From assembly GCA_903882665.1 (NCBI GenBank), contig CAIRXW010000038.1, positions 47,686-111,685 of the forward strand: a DNA stretch of 64,000 nucleotides, written 5' to 3'. Position numbers and translations under genes: made by a program. The notes under the pieces were generated by a model that saw only the letters and a program-made list of their open reading frames with translations, did no database searches and was not told where the DNA came from. The stretch is from an uncultured Chlorobiaceae bacterium. GTDB taxonomy: Bacteria > Bacteroidota > Chlorobiia > Chlorobiales > Chlorobiaceae. This document shows positions 39,244-49,569 of the stretch, piece by piece (within the stretch, counting starts at the first letter, position 1; the number at the start of each line of letters is the position of its first letter).

Positions 39244-40260
39244 ATGGAAGAGGTTCAAATAAAAAAAGCCCCCGCTAAACGTGATTTTCTTGGCTTTTCA
39301 CCGCTTGATGGCAGCAAGATTATTGAGTTGTTCGACTACTCCCTCTATATCAAGAAAAAAAGGAGAGAGCACTCCGCCGATGCACCATTTCTGCCGCTGC
39401 GCGACAAAACGGTAGCCATGATTTTCAGCAAGCCCTCTTTGAGGACGAGGGTCTCTTTTGAACTCGGCATCCATGAGCTGGGTGGATATGCCATCAACCT
39501 TGATGGTCAGTCGATTGGCCTCGGCTCACGTGAATCGGTGCAGGATGTGGCGCAACTGCTTTCCCGCTACAATGATGCCATCGTCGCCCGTTTGCACGAA
39601 CATGCTATCATCGAAGGGCTTGCGGAGCACGCCTCCATTCCGGTTATCAATGCGCTGACCGATCTGTCGCACCCCTGCCAGATACTGGCTGACGCCTTTA
39701 CGCTTTACGAAAAGTCGCTGTGGCATGAGGGAATCAAGGTAGTCTTTGTCGGGGATGGCAATAATGTGGCCAATTCATGGATAGAGCTGGCAGGACTGCT
39801 CCCCTTTCACTTTGTGCTTGCCTGCCCGGAAGGGTACATGCCAAACGAGGGAGTGCTCAAGGCGGCCCGCCAGAAAAGGATCAGCCGTATCGAGATTCTG
39901 CACGATCCGAAAGAGGCGGCAGCCAACGCCGATGTGCTCTATACCGATGTCTGGACCAGTATGGGAAAAGAGAAAGAGATAGATGAGCGCCTCAGAATTT
40001 TCTCCCCCTTTCAGATCAACAGTGCCTTGCTTGCAGAGGCTAAACCGGGTGCGGTGGTCATGCACTGTATGCCCGCACACCGTGGTCAGGAGATAAGCGC
40101 AGAGGTGATGGATGGGCCACACTCCATTATCCTCGATGAGGCCGAAAACCGCCTGCATGTCCAGAAAGCGCTTCTGGTCAAACTGCTGAACCATGAAGAG
40201 TACAGAAAGTTTCACCTGACCCACCGGCTTTTGAATGCCGCCAAAAAAATCAGGAGCTGA
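39244..40260 (+). CDS. argF: Ornithine carbamoyltransferase
   Basis: FSKPSLRTRVSFELGIHELGG, ALTDLSHPCQILAD, VVMHCMPAHRGQEI. Confidence 0.96.
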   Translation: MEEVQIKKAPAKRDFLGFSPLDGSKIIELFDYSLYIKKKRREHSADAPFLPLRDKTVAMIFSKPSLRTRVSFELGIHELGGYAINLDGQSIGLGSRESVQDVAQLLSRYNDAIVARLHEHAIIEGLAEHASIPVINALTDLSHPCQILADAFTLYEKSLWHEGIKVVFVGDGNNVANSWIELAGLLPFHFVLACPEGYMPNEGVLKAARQKRISRIEILHDPKEAAANADVLYTDVWTSMGKEKEIDERLRIFSPFQINSALLAEAKPGAVVMHCMPAHRGQEISAEVMDGPHSIILDEAENRLHVQKALLVKLLNHEEYRKFHLTHRLLNAAKKIRS

Positions 40261-40389
40261 CAAGGGTGATGCGACAATGAACAAGTGCGATGGTGGGTTG
40301 CTTGTTCTTTCCTCTTCTGTGCTGAACATTTCTGTACTGAAATCATATATTCATAAAAATCTTTCCAAAAACTGATAATTCACGACAAC

Positions 40390-41592
40390 ATGAGCAAGGA
40401 AAAAATTGCAATAGCCTATTCCGGTGGACTCGATACCTCCATCATGATCAAGTGGCTGAAAGACAAATATGATGCCGAAATTGTTGCTGTTACCGGTAAT
40501 CTGGGTCAGCAGAAAGAGATTGAAAACCTCGAATCGAAAGCAATCGCCACAGGAGCCTCAAAATTTCAGTTTGTTGATTTGCGCAAAGAGTTTGTTGAAG
40601 AGTACATCTGGCGTGCTCTCAAGGCTGGCGCCCTCTATGAGGATGTCTATCCGCTTGCAACTGCACTTGGACGCCCCCTGCTTGCAAAAGCGATTGTTGA
40701 TGCCGCCCTCGCCGAAGGATGCACCATGCTTGCCCACGGCTGCACCGGAAAAGGGAACGACCAGGTACGATTTGAAGTGACCTTTGCCTCACTTGCCCCC
40801 CACCTCAAGGTACTTGCACCCCTGCGCGAATGGGAGTTCACCTCAAGGGAGGCTGAAATTGCCTATGCCCTCGAGCACAACATTCCGGTCTCTGCTACCA
40901 AGAAAAACCCCTACTCCATTGACGAGAACATCTGGGGTATCAGCATTGAGTGCGGTGTGCTCGAAGATCCGATGGTTGCACCTCCCGAAGATGCCTACCA
41001 GATCACCACGTCACCGGAAAATGCGCCCGGCACTCCGTCCGTTGTTGAAATTGAGTTCGAAAAAGGTATTCCTGTCTCCCTTGATGGCAAAAAGATGAGT
41101 GGCCTTGACCTCATTATCCGCCTGAACGAAATTGGTGCAGCCAATGGCGTCGGACGCCTCGACATGATTGAGAATCGCGTTGTCGGCATCAAGTCACGCG
41201 AAATTTATGAAGCTCCGGCAGCAACCATCCTGCACTTCGCCCATCGCGAACTCGAACGCCTCACGCTCGAAAAAACCGTTTTCCAGTACAAAAAGAATAT
41301 CAGCCAGGACTACGCAAACATCATCTATAACGGACTCTGGTTCTCGCCAATGAGAAAGGCGCTCGATGCCTTTGTGGATGAAACACAGCTCCCGGTGACC
41401 GGTCTTGTGCGCCTCAAGTTATACAAGGGCGGTGTCTCCCTGCTTGGCCGCAACTCCCCTTACTCGCTCTACAACGAGGAGCTTGCCACCTACACTGAAG
41501 CTGACACCTTCAACCACAAGGCAGCAGCAGGCTTCATCCACCTCTATGGACTTGGGCTGAAAACCTACAGCGAAGTGCACTCCGCCAAATAA
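40390..41592 (+). CDS. argG: Argininosuccinate synthase
   Basis: [46 protein letters not shown]. Confidence 0.97.
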   Translation: MSKEKIAIAYSGGLDTSIMIKWLKDKYDAEIVAVTGNLGQQKEIENLESKAIATGASKFQFVDLRKEFVEEYIWRALKAGALYEDVYPLATALGRPLLAKAIVDAALAEGCTMLAHGCTGKGNDQVRFEVTFASLAPHLKVLAPLREWEFTSREAEIAYALEHNIPVSATKKNPYSIDENIWGISIECGVLEDPMVAPPEDAYQITTSPENAPGTPSVVEIEFEKGIPVSLDGKKMSGLDLIIRLNEIGAANGVGRLDMIENRVVGIKSREIYEAPAATILHFAHRELERLTLEKTVFQYKKNISQDYANIIYNGLWFSPMRKALDAFVDETQLPVTGLVRLKLYKGGVSLLGRNSPYSLYNEELATYTEADTFNHKAAAGFIHLYGLGLKTYSEVHSAK

Positions 41593-41699
41593 GAGCTGCA
41601 CCCTTCAGTCATCCGCGCAGGCCATACTTTCCGGCCTTCGCGGCGCTGGCTTGTACCATTTTCTCGTTGTCAGAGAGTGCTGTCTTGACCAAGCAACGC

Positions 41700-41906
41700 T
41701 CAAACCTTTTCTTTGTTCTGCGACGAAACAGTTTTCTCCTGTCGGTTTTTTTCCTGGCGAACGACCATGGCTTGTGTACGTTTCTGCCAAAACTCCAACT
41801 GCTCTTGTTGCGACATGTTCACTATTAATTTTTCCACATAATCATCGCCACGCCGCTTCAACATGACGCATTCCGGTTCACGAATCATCACTGTCATGAT
41901 GAACAA
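41700..41906 (-). CDS. Small hypothetical protein
   Basis: MIREPECVMLKRRGDDYVEKLIVNMSQQEQLEFWQKRTQAMVVRQEKN; protein-like composition. Confidence 0.5.
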   Translation of the reverse strand: MFIMTVMIREPECVMLKRRGDDYVEKLIVNMSQQEQLEFWQKRTQAMVVRQEKNRQEKTVSSQNKEKV

Positions 41907-42076
41907 AATTTCCGCATTGCATTACCATTCATCTCTATCTTACAAAAATGCCAATAAAACGTTAAATTCACGAAAAATTTATGACCAAATAAATGGCAAT
42001 GGTTTTTTATTTTTATCCTCGGACATCGAACAGTTCATCCCCGAAAAAGCGCTTCAACGGCAAAAAAAATAGAAAC

Positions 42077-44920
42077 TCAGGATTGGTTCACGATATTCTG
42101 CACCATTCTGGAGAGGGATTTGAGGGAGAAGGGCTTCTGGATAAAATTAATCCCGTCTTCAAGCAAATTGTTTTTGGCTATAACATCGCTTGAATAACCG
42201 GACATAAAGAGAACTTTGAGTGAAGGATTGAGCTGTTGAAGCTTTTTGAAGAGATCACATCCATTCATTCCGGGCATGACAACATCGGTCAGAAGGAGTG
42301 AGATGACTCCCTCATACTCTCCGGCAACCCGAATTGCTTCATGGGGTGACGGAGCTCCAAGTACCCTGTATTCTTTGTTTTCCAGCTCAATTTTACAGAG
42401 CTCCAGAATCTCTTGTTCATCTTCAACGAGCAGTATGGTCTCTTTGCCGTATTTGTTTATTGCTGAGAGTTGTTGACTCTCAACAGGATCAGCGAATACC
42501 TCTTCCTTGTATCGCGGCAGGTGGATCTTGAAGGTCGTCCCTTCTCCCTCTTCGCTTCTGCATTCAAGACAACCCTTGTTTTGTTTGACAATACCATAGA
42601 CCGTCGAAAGCCCCATGCCGTAGCCTTTTCCCTTTTTTTTTGTAGTGAAAAAGGGCTCGAAAATATGGGGCAAATGCTTTTTTTTGATACCCTTGCCGTT
42701 ATCGGTGACGGAAAGCGTTACATAGTCGCCAGGAACCTTGCAGGGATGGTGGGGTGTCTGAATAATTTTGTAATCACAGAGTTTGCCAATTTCGATGGTG
42801 ATGATGCCGCCACAGTTGTCAACGGCATCACGGGCATTGACGCAAAGATTGACAAGAATCTGGTCGAGTTGTGAGGGATCAGCTTTTACCAAAGCGGGCT
42901 CAATGTCGGGACTCCAGATAATGGTGATATTTTTACCAATCATTTGTCTCAGAACGGTGAGCATCTTGTCGACAAGGGAGTTCAGTTCGAGAACTATTGG
43001 CATCACCGTCTCTTTTCGGGCAAAGGCAAGGAGTTGACGGGTAAGGTTTGCCGATCGGTTCGTTGCCGCAAGAATATTTTTGAGATTGTATTGCAATGGC
43101 TCATCAAGAGTCTCTGTTTGATCCAGAGCCATTTCAATATTGCCGAGGATCACGCCAAGCATATTGTTGAAGTCGTGGGCGATTCCACTGGCAAGCTGCC
43201 CCACGAGATCCATTTTTTGTGACTGCACCAGTATTGCCTGCATTTCATTTGCCTGCATTTCCGCACGTTTACGGGAGACAATATCGCATACCATAGCTGT
43301 AAGGGTACTCAAGAGCTTGAGATCATCATCATTATAATCCGACGATTTGTTTCCTACTCCAAGAACAGCCATCACTTTGCCCGCATGAAGCATGGGAACG
43401 ACAAGCGTGCGACTGATTTCGGGATGGCCATTCGCAAACCTGATTCCATGATTTTCGAAGCTGTAATTGTTGGTAATCAATGGTTGCTGATGCATTATGA
43501 CGCTGGACCATAAACCAGAGTCGGTCAGTGACGGATGTGGTATATCACCCTCAAGCCCGTGTATTGACTTCTGAATAGTTGACGATGCTCCTTCCAAAAA
43601 TTGAAAAGAGGGATCGTCCTCAATAAAGTGGCACCAACCTACAGGACTCTCCGTAAGCCGTTCGGCTTCGTCGAGCGTGGCCCTCAGGATTTCCTCTGCC
43701 GAATGGGACTCTGCCATCTGGAGAATACGCAGACGGACTTCCGTAAAGGATTCATAGTGCTTGCGTCTGGTGATATCAAAGAGTAAGCCGATTGTGCCTG
43801 AATTGTCCCCGTTCTCATATTTTTGCACATGCATCTCCCCCCAATACATCGAACCGTCCTTTTTTTTCATGCAGTGTTCAACAACCCTTATCTGCGAAGC
43901 ACTTGATCGTATTTCGGCAAAATCTTTGATAGCCCCTGGAATCTCCTTTTCGGTGAGGAACTCTGTAAATCGATGGCCAATCATCTCCTGAGGCATAAAT
44001 CCCGAGATTTTTTCGGAGGCTTGAGATACAAAGGTGAAGATTCCATCTCGATCACAGATAAAGACCTCTCCATCCAACTGCTCCGCAATAGTGCGGAACT
44101 TCTTTTCGCTGAGTTTCAATGCGTATTCCACCTGCTTGCGCTCGTCGATGTCTATACCCGTTGCTATCAAAAAGGAATTACCGTCGATAACAACTCTTTT
44201 GGCCTTCAGGAGAAACCATCGGAATTTCGCTCCACCACAAGATTGAACCCTCACTTCAGCATGCTCTTCAAGGCCTTCAATCAAAACATTCCGGATTTTT
44301 TGCTCGATCAGCGGTCGGTCATCCGGATAAACGATTGTTATCGCATCACTGCCGGCAATTTCACTATCTGATTTACAGAGAATTTCGTCGCGCATACGAG
44401 CATTCCATGCAGCAAATCGCCCGTTTATATCAATCATACAAAATACCCCAGGGGTGGCATCAATAAGTGTCTGTATGAAACGCCGTTTGTTTTCTACCTC
44501 ATTTTTACTCCTTATGTGCGAGGTGACATTTTGAGCAATAATCAGTAACCGGGTGATATCACCTTCTGAAGAGCGGAGTGGATAAAGTGTTGAGCGATAG
44601 ACCTGGTCATCCTGCAGATCATCAAAAGAGAGTTGCTTGCCTGAGCGCAGAACATCTTCTGCGATTTTTCTGCGTTGTACTGCGTGTTCAGGCATGAGAA
44701 GATCACAAGAAAGCAAATCGTAAACGTTGGCGCCCAGGCACTCTTCCGGGCATTTGCCAAACCTTGACGCAAATGAACTGTTGGCTTCAAGAATTGTTCC
44801 TTCACGATCGATAATAAAAACCGGTTCAGTAAAGGAATCAAACAAAGCGGAAATACTATTATCGAACAGTTGAGCTTTGTCCGCTCCATTTTGTTCTTTT
44901 TCGTTTTTTGCTTCCAGCAT
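42077..44920 (-). CDS. Hybrid sensor histidine kinase (PAS repeats, GAF, HisKA/HATPase, receiver)
   Basis: PAS motifs, LASGIAHDFNNMLGVI, NLCVNARDAV, DNGKGIKKKHL, GYGMGLSTVYGIVKQ, receiver ILLVEDEQEI..LLTDVVMPGMNG..QKPFS. Confidence 0.93.
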   Translation of the reverse strand: MLEAKNEKEQNGADKAQLFDNSISALFDSFTEPVFIIDREGTILEANSSFASRFGKCPEECLGANVYDLLSCDLLMPEHAVQRRKIAEDVLRSGKQLSFDDLQDDQVYRSTLYPLRSSEGDITRLLIIAQNVTSHIRSKNEVENKRRFIQTLIDATPGVFCMIDINGRFAAWNARMRDEILCKSDSEIAGSDAITIVYPDDRPLIEQKIRNVLIEGLEEHAEVRVQSCGGAKFRWFLLKAKRVVIDGNSFLIATGIDIDERKQVEYALKLSEKKFRTIAEQLDGEVFICDRDGIFTFVSQASEKISGFMPQEMIGHRFTEFLTEKEIPGAIKDFAEIRSSASQIRVVEHCMKKKDGSMYWGEMHVQKYENGDNSGTIGLLFDITRRKHYESFTEVRLRILQMAESHSAEEILRATLDEAERLTESPVGWCHFIEDDPSFQFLEGASSTIQKSIHGLEGDIPHPSLTDSGLWSSVIMHQQPLITNNYSFENHGIRFANGHPEISRTLVVPMLHAGKVMAVLGVGNKSSDYNDDDLKLLSTLTAMVCDIVSRKRAEMQANEMQAILVQSQKMDLVGQLASGIAHDFNNMLGVILGNIEMALDQTETLDEPLQYNLKNILAATNRSANLTRQLLAFARKETVMPIVLELNSLVDKMLTVLRQMIGKNITIIWSPDIEPALVKADPSQLDQILVNLCVNARDAVDNCGGIITIEIGKLCDYKIIQTPHHPCKVPGDYVTLSVTDNGKGIKKKHLPHIFEPFFTTKKKGKGYGMGLSTVYGIVKQNKGCLECRSEEGEGTTFKIHLPRYKEEVFADPVESQQLSAINKYGKETILLVEDEQEILELCKIELENKEYRVLGAPSPHEAIRVAGEYEGVISLLLTDVVMPGMNGCDLFKKLQQLNPSLKVLFMSGYSSDVIAKNNLLEDGINFIQKPFSLKSLSRMVQNIVNQS

Positions 44921-45249
44921 GGGAATGTTCGGAAGTGTTTTTGCAATACCCTCGGATAATCCCGAATGGGTAGTCAGCTCTCTGCCGTTTTGATACTCAG
45001 CAATAAACGGCCCAAGCTGTCTAAAATGAACTTACCATTTTATTTCAACAATAATCTTATCCATTTATCCTCAGATGCTCCCATCAGGCAAGTCACCGGT
45101 TGCATTATTAACGCGATCCGAAGGTTGCTGGGAATCGGCATCAAAAAATGCGCTTCCCCCTGCCCGGGCTGCATGATTCGGAAACAAGGCAAAAGGATAA
45201 AATTTACTATTTTACGAAACAGTTCAACTTCCAAACAACCAAGATGTTT

Positions 45250-46632
45250 ATGAACAGCAAGAAAGAATTACTCTGGCAGAGCCGATTTTCATTACCCTTT
45301 GACCGAGATGCGCTTTTGTTTTCTTCGTCGGTTCATGTCGACAAGAAGCTCTATCGTGAAGATATTCAGGGTTCCATTGCCCATGTTACCATGCTTTCCG
45401 AAGAGAATATTGTCAGTGTTGAGGATGCTGCCCAAATCATTGCAGGACTCAGGGAGATTGAGGAGGAACTTTCAGGCGGTTCACTTCTTCCCCAGTGGGA
45501 GGATGAGGATATTCATACGGTTATTGAGAACAGGTTGAAGGAAAAGATTGGAGCTGTCGCTGGCAAACTTCACTCTGGCCGGAGCCGTAACGATCAGGTG
45601 GCAACCGATACCCGTCTCTACATGCGCCGCCAGATTACCGAACTTCAGGTGGCTCTTGGAGGACTTTTAGGGGTTCTTATTGAAAAAGCAGAGTGCTACC
45701 ACAAAACCATCATCTTCGGTTATACCCACCTGCAGCGTGCCCAGCCGATTTCTGCCGGACACTACTACCTGGCTTATTTCAACATGTTCAGCCGTGATCG
45801 TCAGCGGTTACATGATCTCATGAAAAGGGTGAATATCTCTCCTCTCGGTGCAGCAGCCTTTGCTGGCAGTACTCTGCCGCTCAATGCAGAACGAACTGCG
45901 GTACTGCTTGGTTTTGACGATCTTTTTTCAAACAGTATTGATGCGGTCAGTGATCGCGACATTGTTATTGAGTTCATTTCTGACTGCTCCATGATCATGA
46001 TGCACCTGTCGCGGTTTGCAGAAGATCTGATTCTCTGGAGCTCCTACGAGTTCGGCTATCTTGAGATCAGCGATGCTTTTGCAACGGGATCGTCAATCAT
46101 GCCACAGAAAAAAAATGCCGATATCGCCGAACTGGTAAGAGGAAAAACGGGAAGGGTATATGGTAATCTTATGGCCATGCTGACCATCATGAAAGGGCTA
46201 CCGCTCTCGTACAATCGCGATATGCAGGAAGATAAACAACCACTGTTCGATAGCGCAGAGACAACGATTGGAAGTGTCACCATCTTTGCCAAACTGCTTG
46301 AGCATACCAAGCTGAAGGAGGAACGACTGGCAAAACTGACTGCCGAAGATCTCAGCCTGGCGACAGAAATAGCAGAATATCTGGTTCGTCGTCAGATTCC
46401 GTTCCGCGATGCCCACCGTATTACCGGTAAAATTGTCACCTGGAGCATCGCTTCGGATGTTACCCTGCCGAACATCCCGATAGAAAAGTTCAGGGAGTTC
46501 TGTGATGCTTTTGAACCCGATATTTACAACTGTCTCAAGGCAGATGTGAGTGTGAACTCAAAAAAAACCCATGGCAGTTGCTCTTTTGACTCGGTAGCCC
46601 TCCAGATTGAGATGGCCAGAAAAGAGCTTTAA
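45250..46632 (+). CDS. argH: Argininosuccinate lyase
   Basis: [67 protein letters not shown]. Start near MNSKKELLW. Confidence 0.96.
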   Translation: MNSKKELLWQSRFSLPFDRDALLFSSSVHVDKKLYREDIQGSIAHVTMLSEENIVSVEDAAQIIAGLREIEEELSGGSLLPQWEDEDIHTVIENRLKEKIGAVAGKLHSGRSRNDQVATDTRLYMRRQITELQVALGGLLGVLIEKAECYHKTIIFGYTHLQRAQPISAGHYYLAYFNMFSRDRQRLHDLMKRVNISPLGAAAFAGSTLPLNAERTAVLLGFDDLFSNSIDAVSDRDIVIEFISDCSMIMMHLSRFAEDLILWSSYEFGYLEISDAFATGSSIMPQKKNADIAELVRGKTGRVYGNLMAMLTIMKGLPLSYNRDMQEDKQPLFDSAETTIGSVTIFAKLLEHTKLKEERLAKLTAEDLSLATEIAEYLVRRQIPFRDAHRITGKIVTWSIASDVTLPNIPIEKFREFCDAFEPDIYNCLKADVSVNSKKTHGSCSFDSVALQIEMARKEL

Positions 46633-48689
46633 TGTGATAACGGCAGAGTTTTTGCAGGCGGTTGCGCGGCATCAAGCTCTGCCAGATCAGCAACAACTGC
46701 CACTGACTGGTTGAGCACAGCGTCCTTGCTCAGCTCTTTGGTGTCATCAGGCTCTTTGACCCACTCTTTCTCTATCCTTTTTATCGTCTCTGTCTCCGAT
46801 TTTGCTGTCGCATCCTGAAGTGATACGGTCTTTTTTTTACGAATTTGATCAAGGGTATCCAAGTCACGCAGATAGCTCTGATAGAGGGGATTCTTCGCTG
46901 ATCGTTCCTGAAATTTTTGCCGGAGTATCTCGATTTTCCCTGGGTTTATCTCCGCGGCAGGGGTATAAAATGAGGGAGAGATTGTGCTCCATGGCAGACT
47001 GCTGGTATAGGTATCCTCGCCAATTCTTGCCGTGTCTATCATGGAAGGCATGGTAATATCCGCCTCTACCCCCTTATGCTGAGTACTGCCTCCCGATATC
47101 CGGTAAAACTTCGCTATGGTCAGTTTTATTTCTCCCAACTCAGGCTGCTTGCCAGCAAAAGAGTCTGGCTTTGAAAGTTTGATGAGGCTTTGAACGGTTC
47201 CCTTTCCGAATGTCCTCTCCCCGATGATAACACCACGGCCGTAATCCTGAATGGCTGCAGCAAAAATTTCTGATGCTGAGGCGCTGTAACGATTGACCAG
47301 CACAGCAAGCGGTCCACTATACTGCACCCTGCTGTCTTCGTCCTTGAGTACTATTTTTCCGCCAGTTGAGTTACTGATCTGAACAACGGGCCCGCTTGGA
47401 ATAAAGAGTCCGGTAACCGTTACAGACTCTTCAAGCGAACCGCCACCATTATCACGAAGATCAACAATGATACCATCAACATGCTCTGCATTCAGGTCCT
47501 CAAGAATACGGGCGACATCGCGACTTGTGCTGTTGTAATTGCCTGTATTCTGCTGCTCACCTTCAAAATCAAGATAAAACGAGGGTATGGTAATAACACC
47601 GATTTTTTTTGCATTTTGCACGATAATGCTTTTCTTTGCGGCCTGTTCCTGCAGGTTGACCTTGTCGCGTGTAAGTGCAACTATTTTTTCCGGCCCACGT
47701 CCGCCCTGGCTTGCCGGCAAAATTTTCAGACGGACCGTGGTGCCTTTCTTGCCCCGGATCAGCTTTACCACATCATTGATTCTCCAACCGGAGACATCAA
47801 CAATGTCAACGGCTTTTCCCTGACCGACGCCAATAATTTTATCCCCTTTTTTCAGTGTGTTGCTTTTGAATGCCGGGCCTCCTGGAATGAGCTCATTGAC
47901 AACGGTATACTCCCCTTCTGTCTGAAGTTTGGCGCCTATTCCTTCAAGTGAGCGGCTCATGTCGATCTGAAAGTTTTGATATTCGTCCGGAGAGAAATAG
48001 TTTGTATGGGGATCGAACGATGTTGTCAATGCATAGGTATAGGCATGAAAAGCATCTTCCGGTTTCTGGCGGTTCAGAAGATTCAGCCTGCTTTTGTAGC
48101 TTTTTGCAAGCGCAACTCGAATTGCCTTGTCACTTTCTCCGGAATATTTCAGGTTGAGCCACTGATATTTCAGCTCTTTTCTCCACAGTTCGGTCAACTG
48201 ACGCTGGTCAGCAGGCCACGGATCGCTTTTCCGATCAAGATCAAGGGTTTCTGGTGATGAAAAGTCGAGATGAATCGTATCGGCAGAAGCCCTCATATAC
48301 CGCATTTTCTCCCTGGCCCGTTTCAGAAAGAGGTTGTATATGTCAAAACCGATAGTTGCTTTACCGGCAAGAAATTCATCATCAATCTTGTTGCCGTAGA
48401 TCTTTCTGAGACGATCAACATCGCTTGCCACAAAGTAGCTTTTGCTGCCGTCAAGATTATCGATATAACGGTTAAAAATCTGCTGAGACAGGGAGTCATT
48501 GACTGAAACCTTCCTGTAGTGGTTCTGCAACAGATATTTACTGATATAGTTGCCAGCATCCTTTTCGGCTGCAGTCGGCTGGAGGGCTGTCGCAACTTTA
48601 GGCGAAGCTCTCTCTACGATGTTTCTGGCAAAAAGTGGAGTAATACTTCCGGATGCAACTATAAAAAGAAAGAGGCTTTTTCTCAGCAT
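46629..48689 (-). CDS. C-terminal processing (Prc/Tsp) S41 protease
   Basis: [63 protein letters not shown] catalytic Ser/Lys region. Confidence 0.94.
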   Translation of the reverse strand: MLRKSLFLFIVASGSITPLFARNIVERASPKVATALQPTAAEKDAGNYISKYLLQNHYRKVSVNDSLSQQIFNRYIDNLDGSKSYFVASDVDRLRKIYGNKIDDEFLAGKATIGFDIYNLFLKRAREKMRYMRASADTIHLDFSSPETLDLDRKSDPWPADQRQLTELWRKELKYQWLNLKYSGESDKAIRVALAKSYKSRLNLLNRQKPEDAFHAYTYALTTSFDPHTNYFSPDEYQNFQIDMSRSLEGIGAKLQTEGEYTVVNELIPGGPAFKSNTLKKGDKIIGVGQGKAVDIVDVSGWRINDVVKLIRGKKGTTVRLKILPASQGGRGPEKIVALTRDKVNLQEQAAKKSIIVQNAKKIGVITIPSFYLDFEGEQQNTGNYNSTSRDVARILEDLNAEHVDGIIVDLRDNGGGSLEESVTVTGLFIPSGPVVQISNSTGGKIVLKDEDSRVQYSGPLAVLVNRYSASASEIFAAAIQDYGRGVIIGERTFGKGTVQSLIKLSKPDSFAGKQPELGEIKLTIAKFYRISGGSTQHKGVEADITMPSMIDTARIGEDTYTSSLPWSTISPSFYTPAAEINPGKIEILRQKFQERSAKNPLYQSYLRDLDTLDQIRKKKTVSLQDATAKSETETIKRIEKEWVKEPDDTKELSKDAVLNQSVAVVADLAELDAAQPPAKTLPLSH

Positions 48690-48706
48690 TGTCGTGTATG
48701 ATAATC

Positions 48707-49225
48707 TTATGAGTAAACCCAGACAGATGCTGGTGGAATGTTTTTTATGACAAACCGCTTTCTAACTTTACTCTGGAAATTCACTTCACCAAGAGGATTA
48801 TTGAGGCCATAAGTATACATGACACACCATTTGAGGAGGCCATTGCTGTAGAGCGTGTTTATAATGGGAACAAATGACGATTTGAACGGGTTGTTGATCA
48901 GCGGAATGGAGAGTACCAGTCCGAATCGTTCATCAACTTTTTTTAACTGCTCCAGTGCACATGAATTGATGGTCTTCAAATGAGGATAATTTTGCCGAAG
49001 CACAGCACAGAATTCCTTGTCGATTTCAACCAATACTGGATTCAAGCTTGAGATATGCTTTGTAATAGCTCCGGTTCCCGCACCGATCTCAATGACCGAG
49101 GTTTGATCCAGCTCTTTAATTGATTTAAAGATAGCCTTTGCCAAAAACTCTGATGAAGGTATTACAGAACCAACACTCTGGGGGTTTCTTAAATATTTTT
49201 TCAGAAACAGTATCTCTTTGCGCAT
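48707..49225 (-). CDS. SAM-dependent methyltransferase (KsgA/phospholipid N-methyltransferase-like)
   Basis: FLKKYLRNPQSVGSVIPSSEFLAKAI, VIEIGAGTGAITKHI, LVEIDKEFCAVLR. Confidence 0.8.
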   Translation of the reverse strand: MRKEILFLKKYLRNPQSVGSVIPSSEFLAKAIFKSIKELDQTSVIEIGAGTGAITKHISSLNPVLVEIDKEFCAVLRQNYPHLKTINSCALEQLKKVDERFGLVLSIPLINNPFKSSFVPIINTLYSNGLLKWCVMYTYGLNNPLGEVNFQSKVRKRFVIKNIPPASVWVYS

Positions 49226-49242
49226 CTAACTTGTTTTATGTT

Positions 49243-49458
49243 TTATGTTTTCTTCCTGGCCGAAACATCCTCTTCATCTTTTGATGCTGCAGTATCAACG
49301 GCCTTATTGAATTCGTTTTCAAGATCAGCCTGCGCTTTTTTAAACTCCCTCATTCCTTTTCCGAGCCCCCTGGCCAGCTCAGGCAGTTTTGACGGGCCAA
49401 AAAATAACAGGACGACAAACAGTATAAGCAACAATTCCTGACCACCAAGTCCAAACAT
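49243..49458 (-). CDS. tatA: Sec-independent translocase TatA/E family
   Basis: [42 protein letters not shown]. Confidence 0.93.
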   Translation of the reverse strand: MFGLGGQELLLILFVVLLFFGPSKLPELARGLGKGMREFKKAQADLENEFNKAVDTAASKDEEDVSARKKT

Positions 49459-49569
49459 GTTACTTCCTCCTCATAGTTTACGTTATCGATAAAACATTTT
49501 TCGAAAAAGATTTATCGTTTTTCTCATTGACTCTAATACGCACCCCGCCTGATTTTCTTTCAATAAGCC

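Noticed and set aside
41603-41700. Peptide-like minus-strand tail (LSDNEKMVQASAAKAGKYGLRG) after the small ORF
   Set aside because: In a different frame from the 41700-41906 ORF, with no start; too short to call without homology search.
45010-45249. Structured leader or riboswitch upstream of argH
   Set aside because: Some complementarity (GATGC..GCATC) but no recognisable riboswitch class and no T-tract; insufficient support without RNAfold/Rfam.
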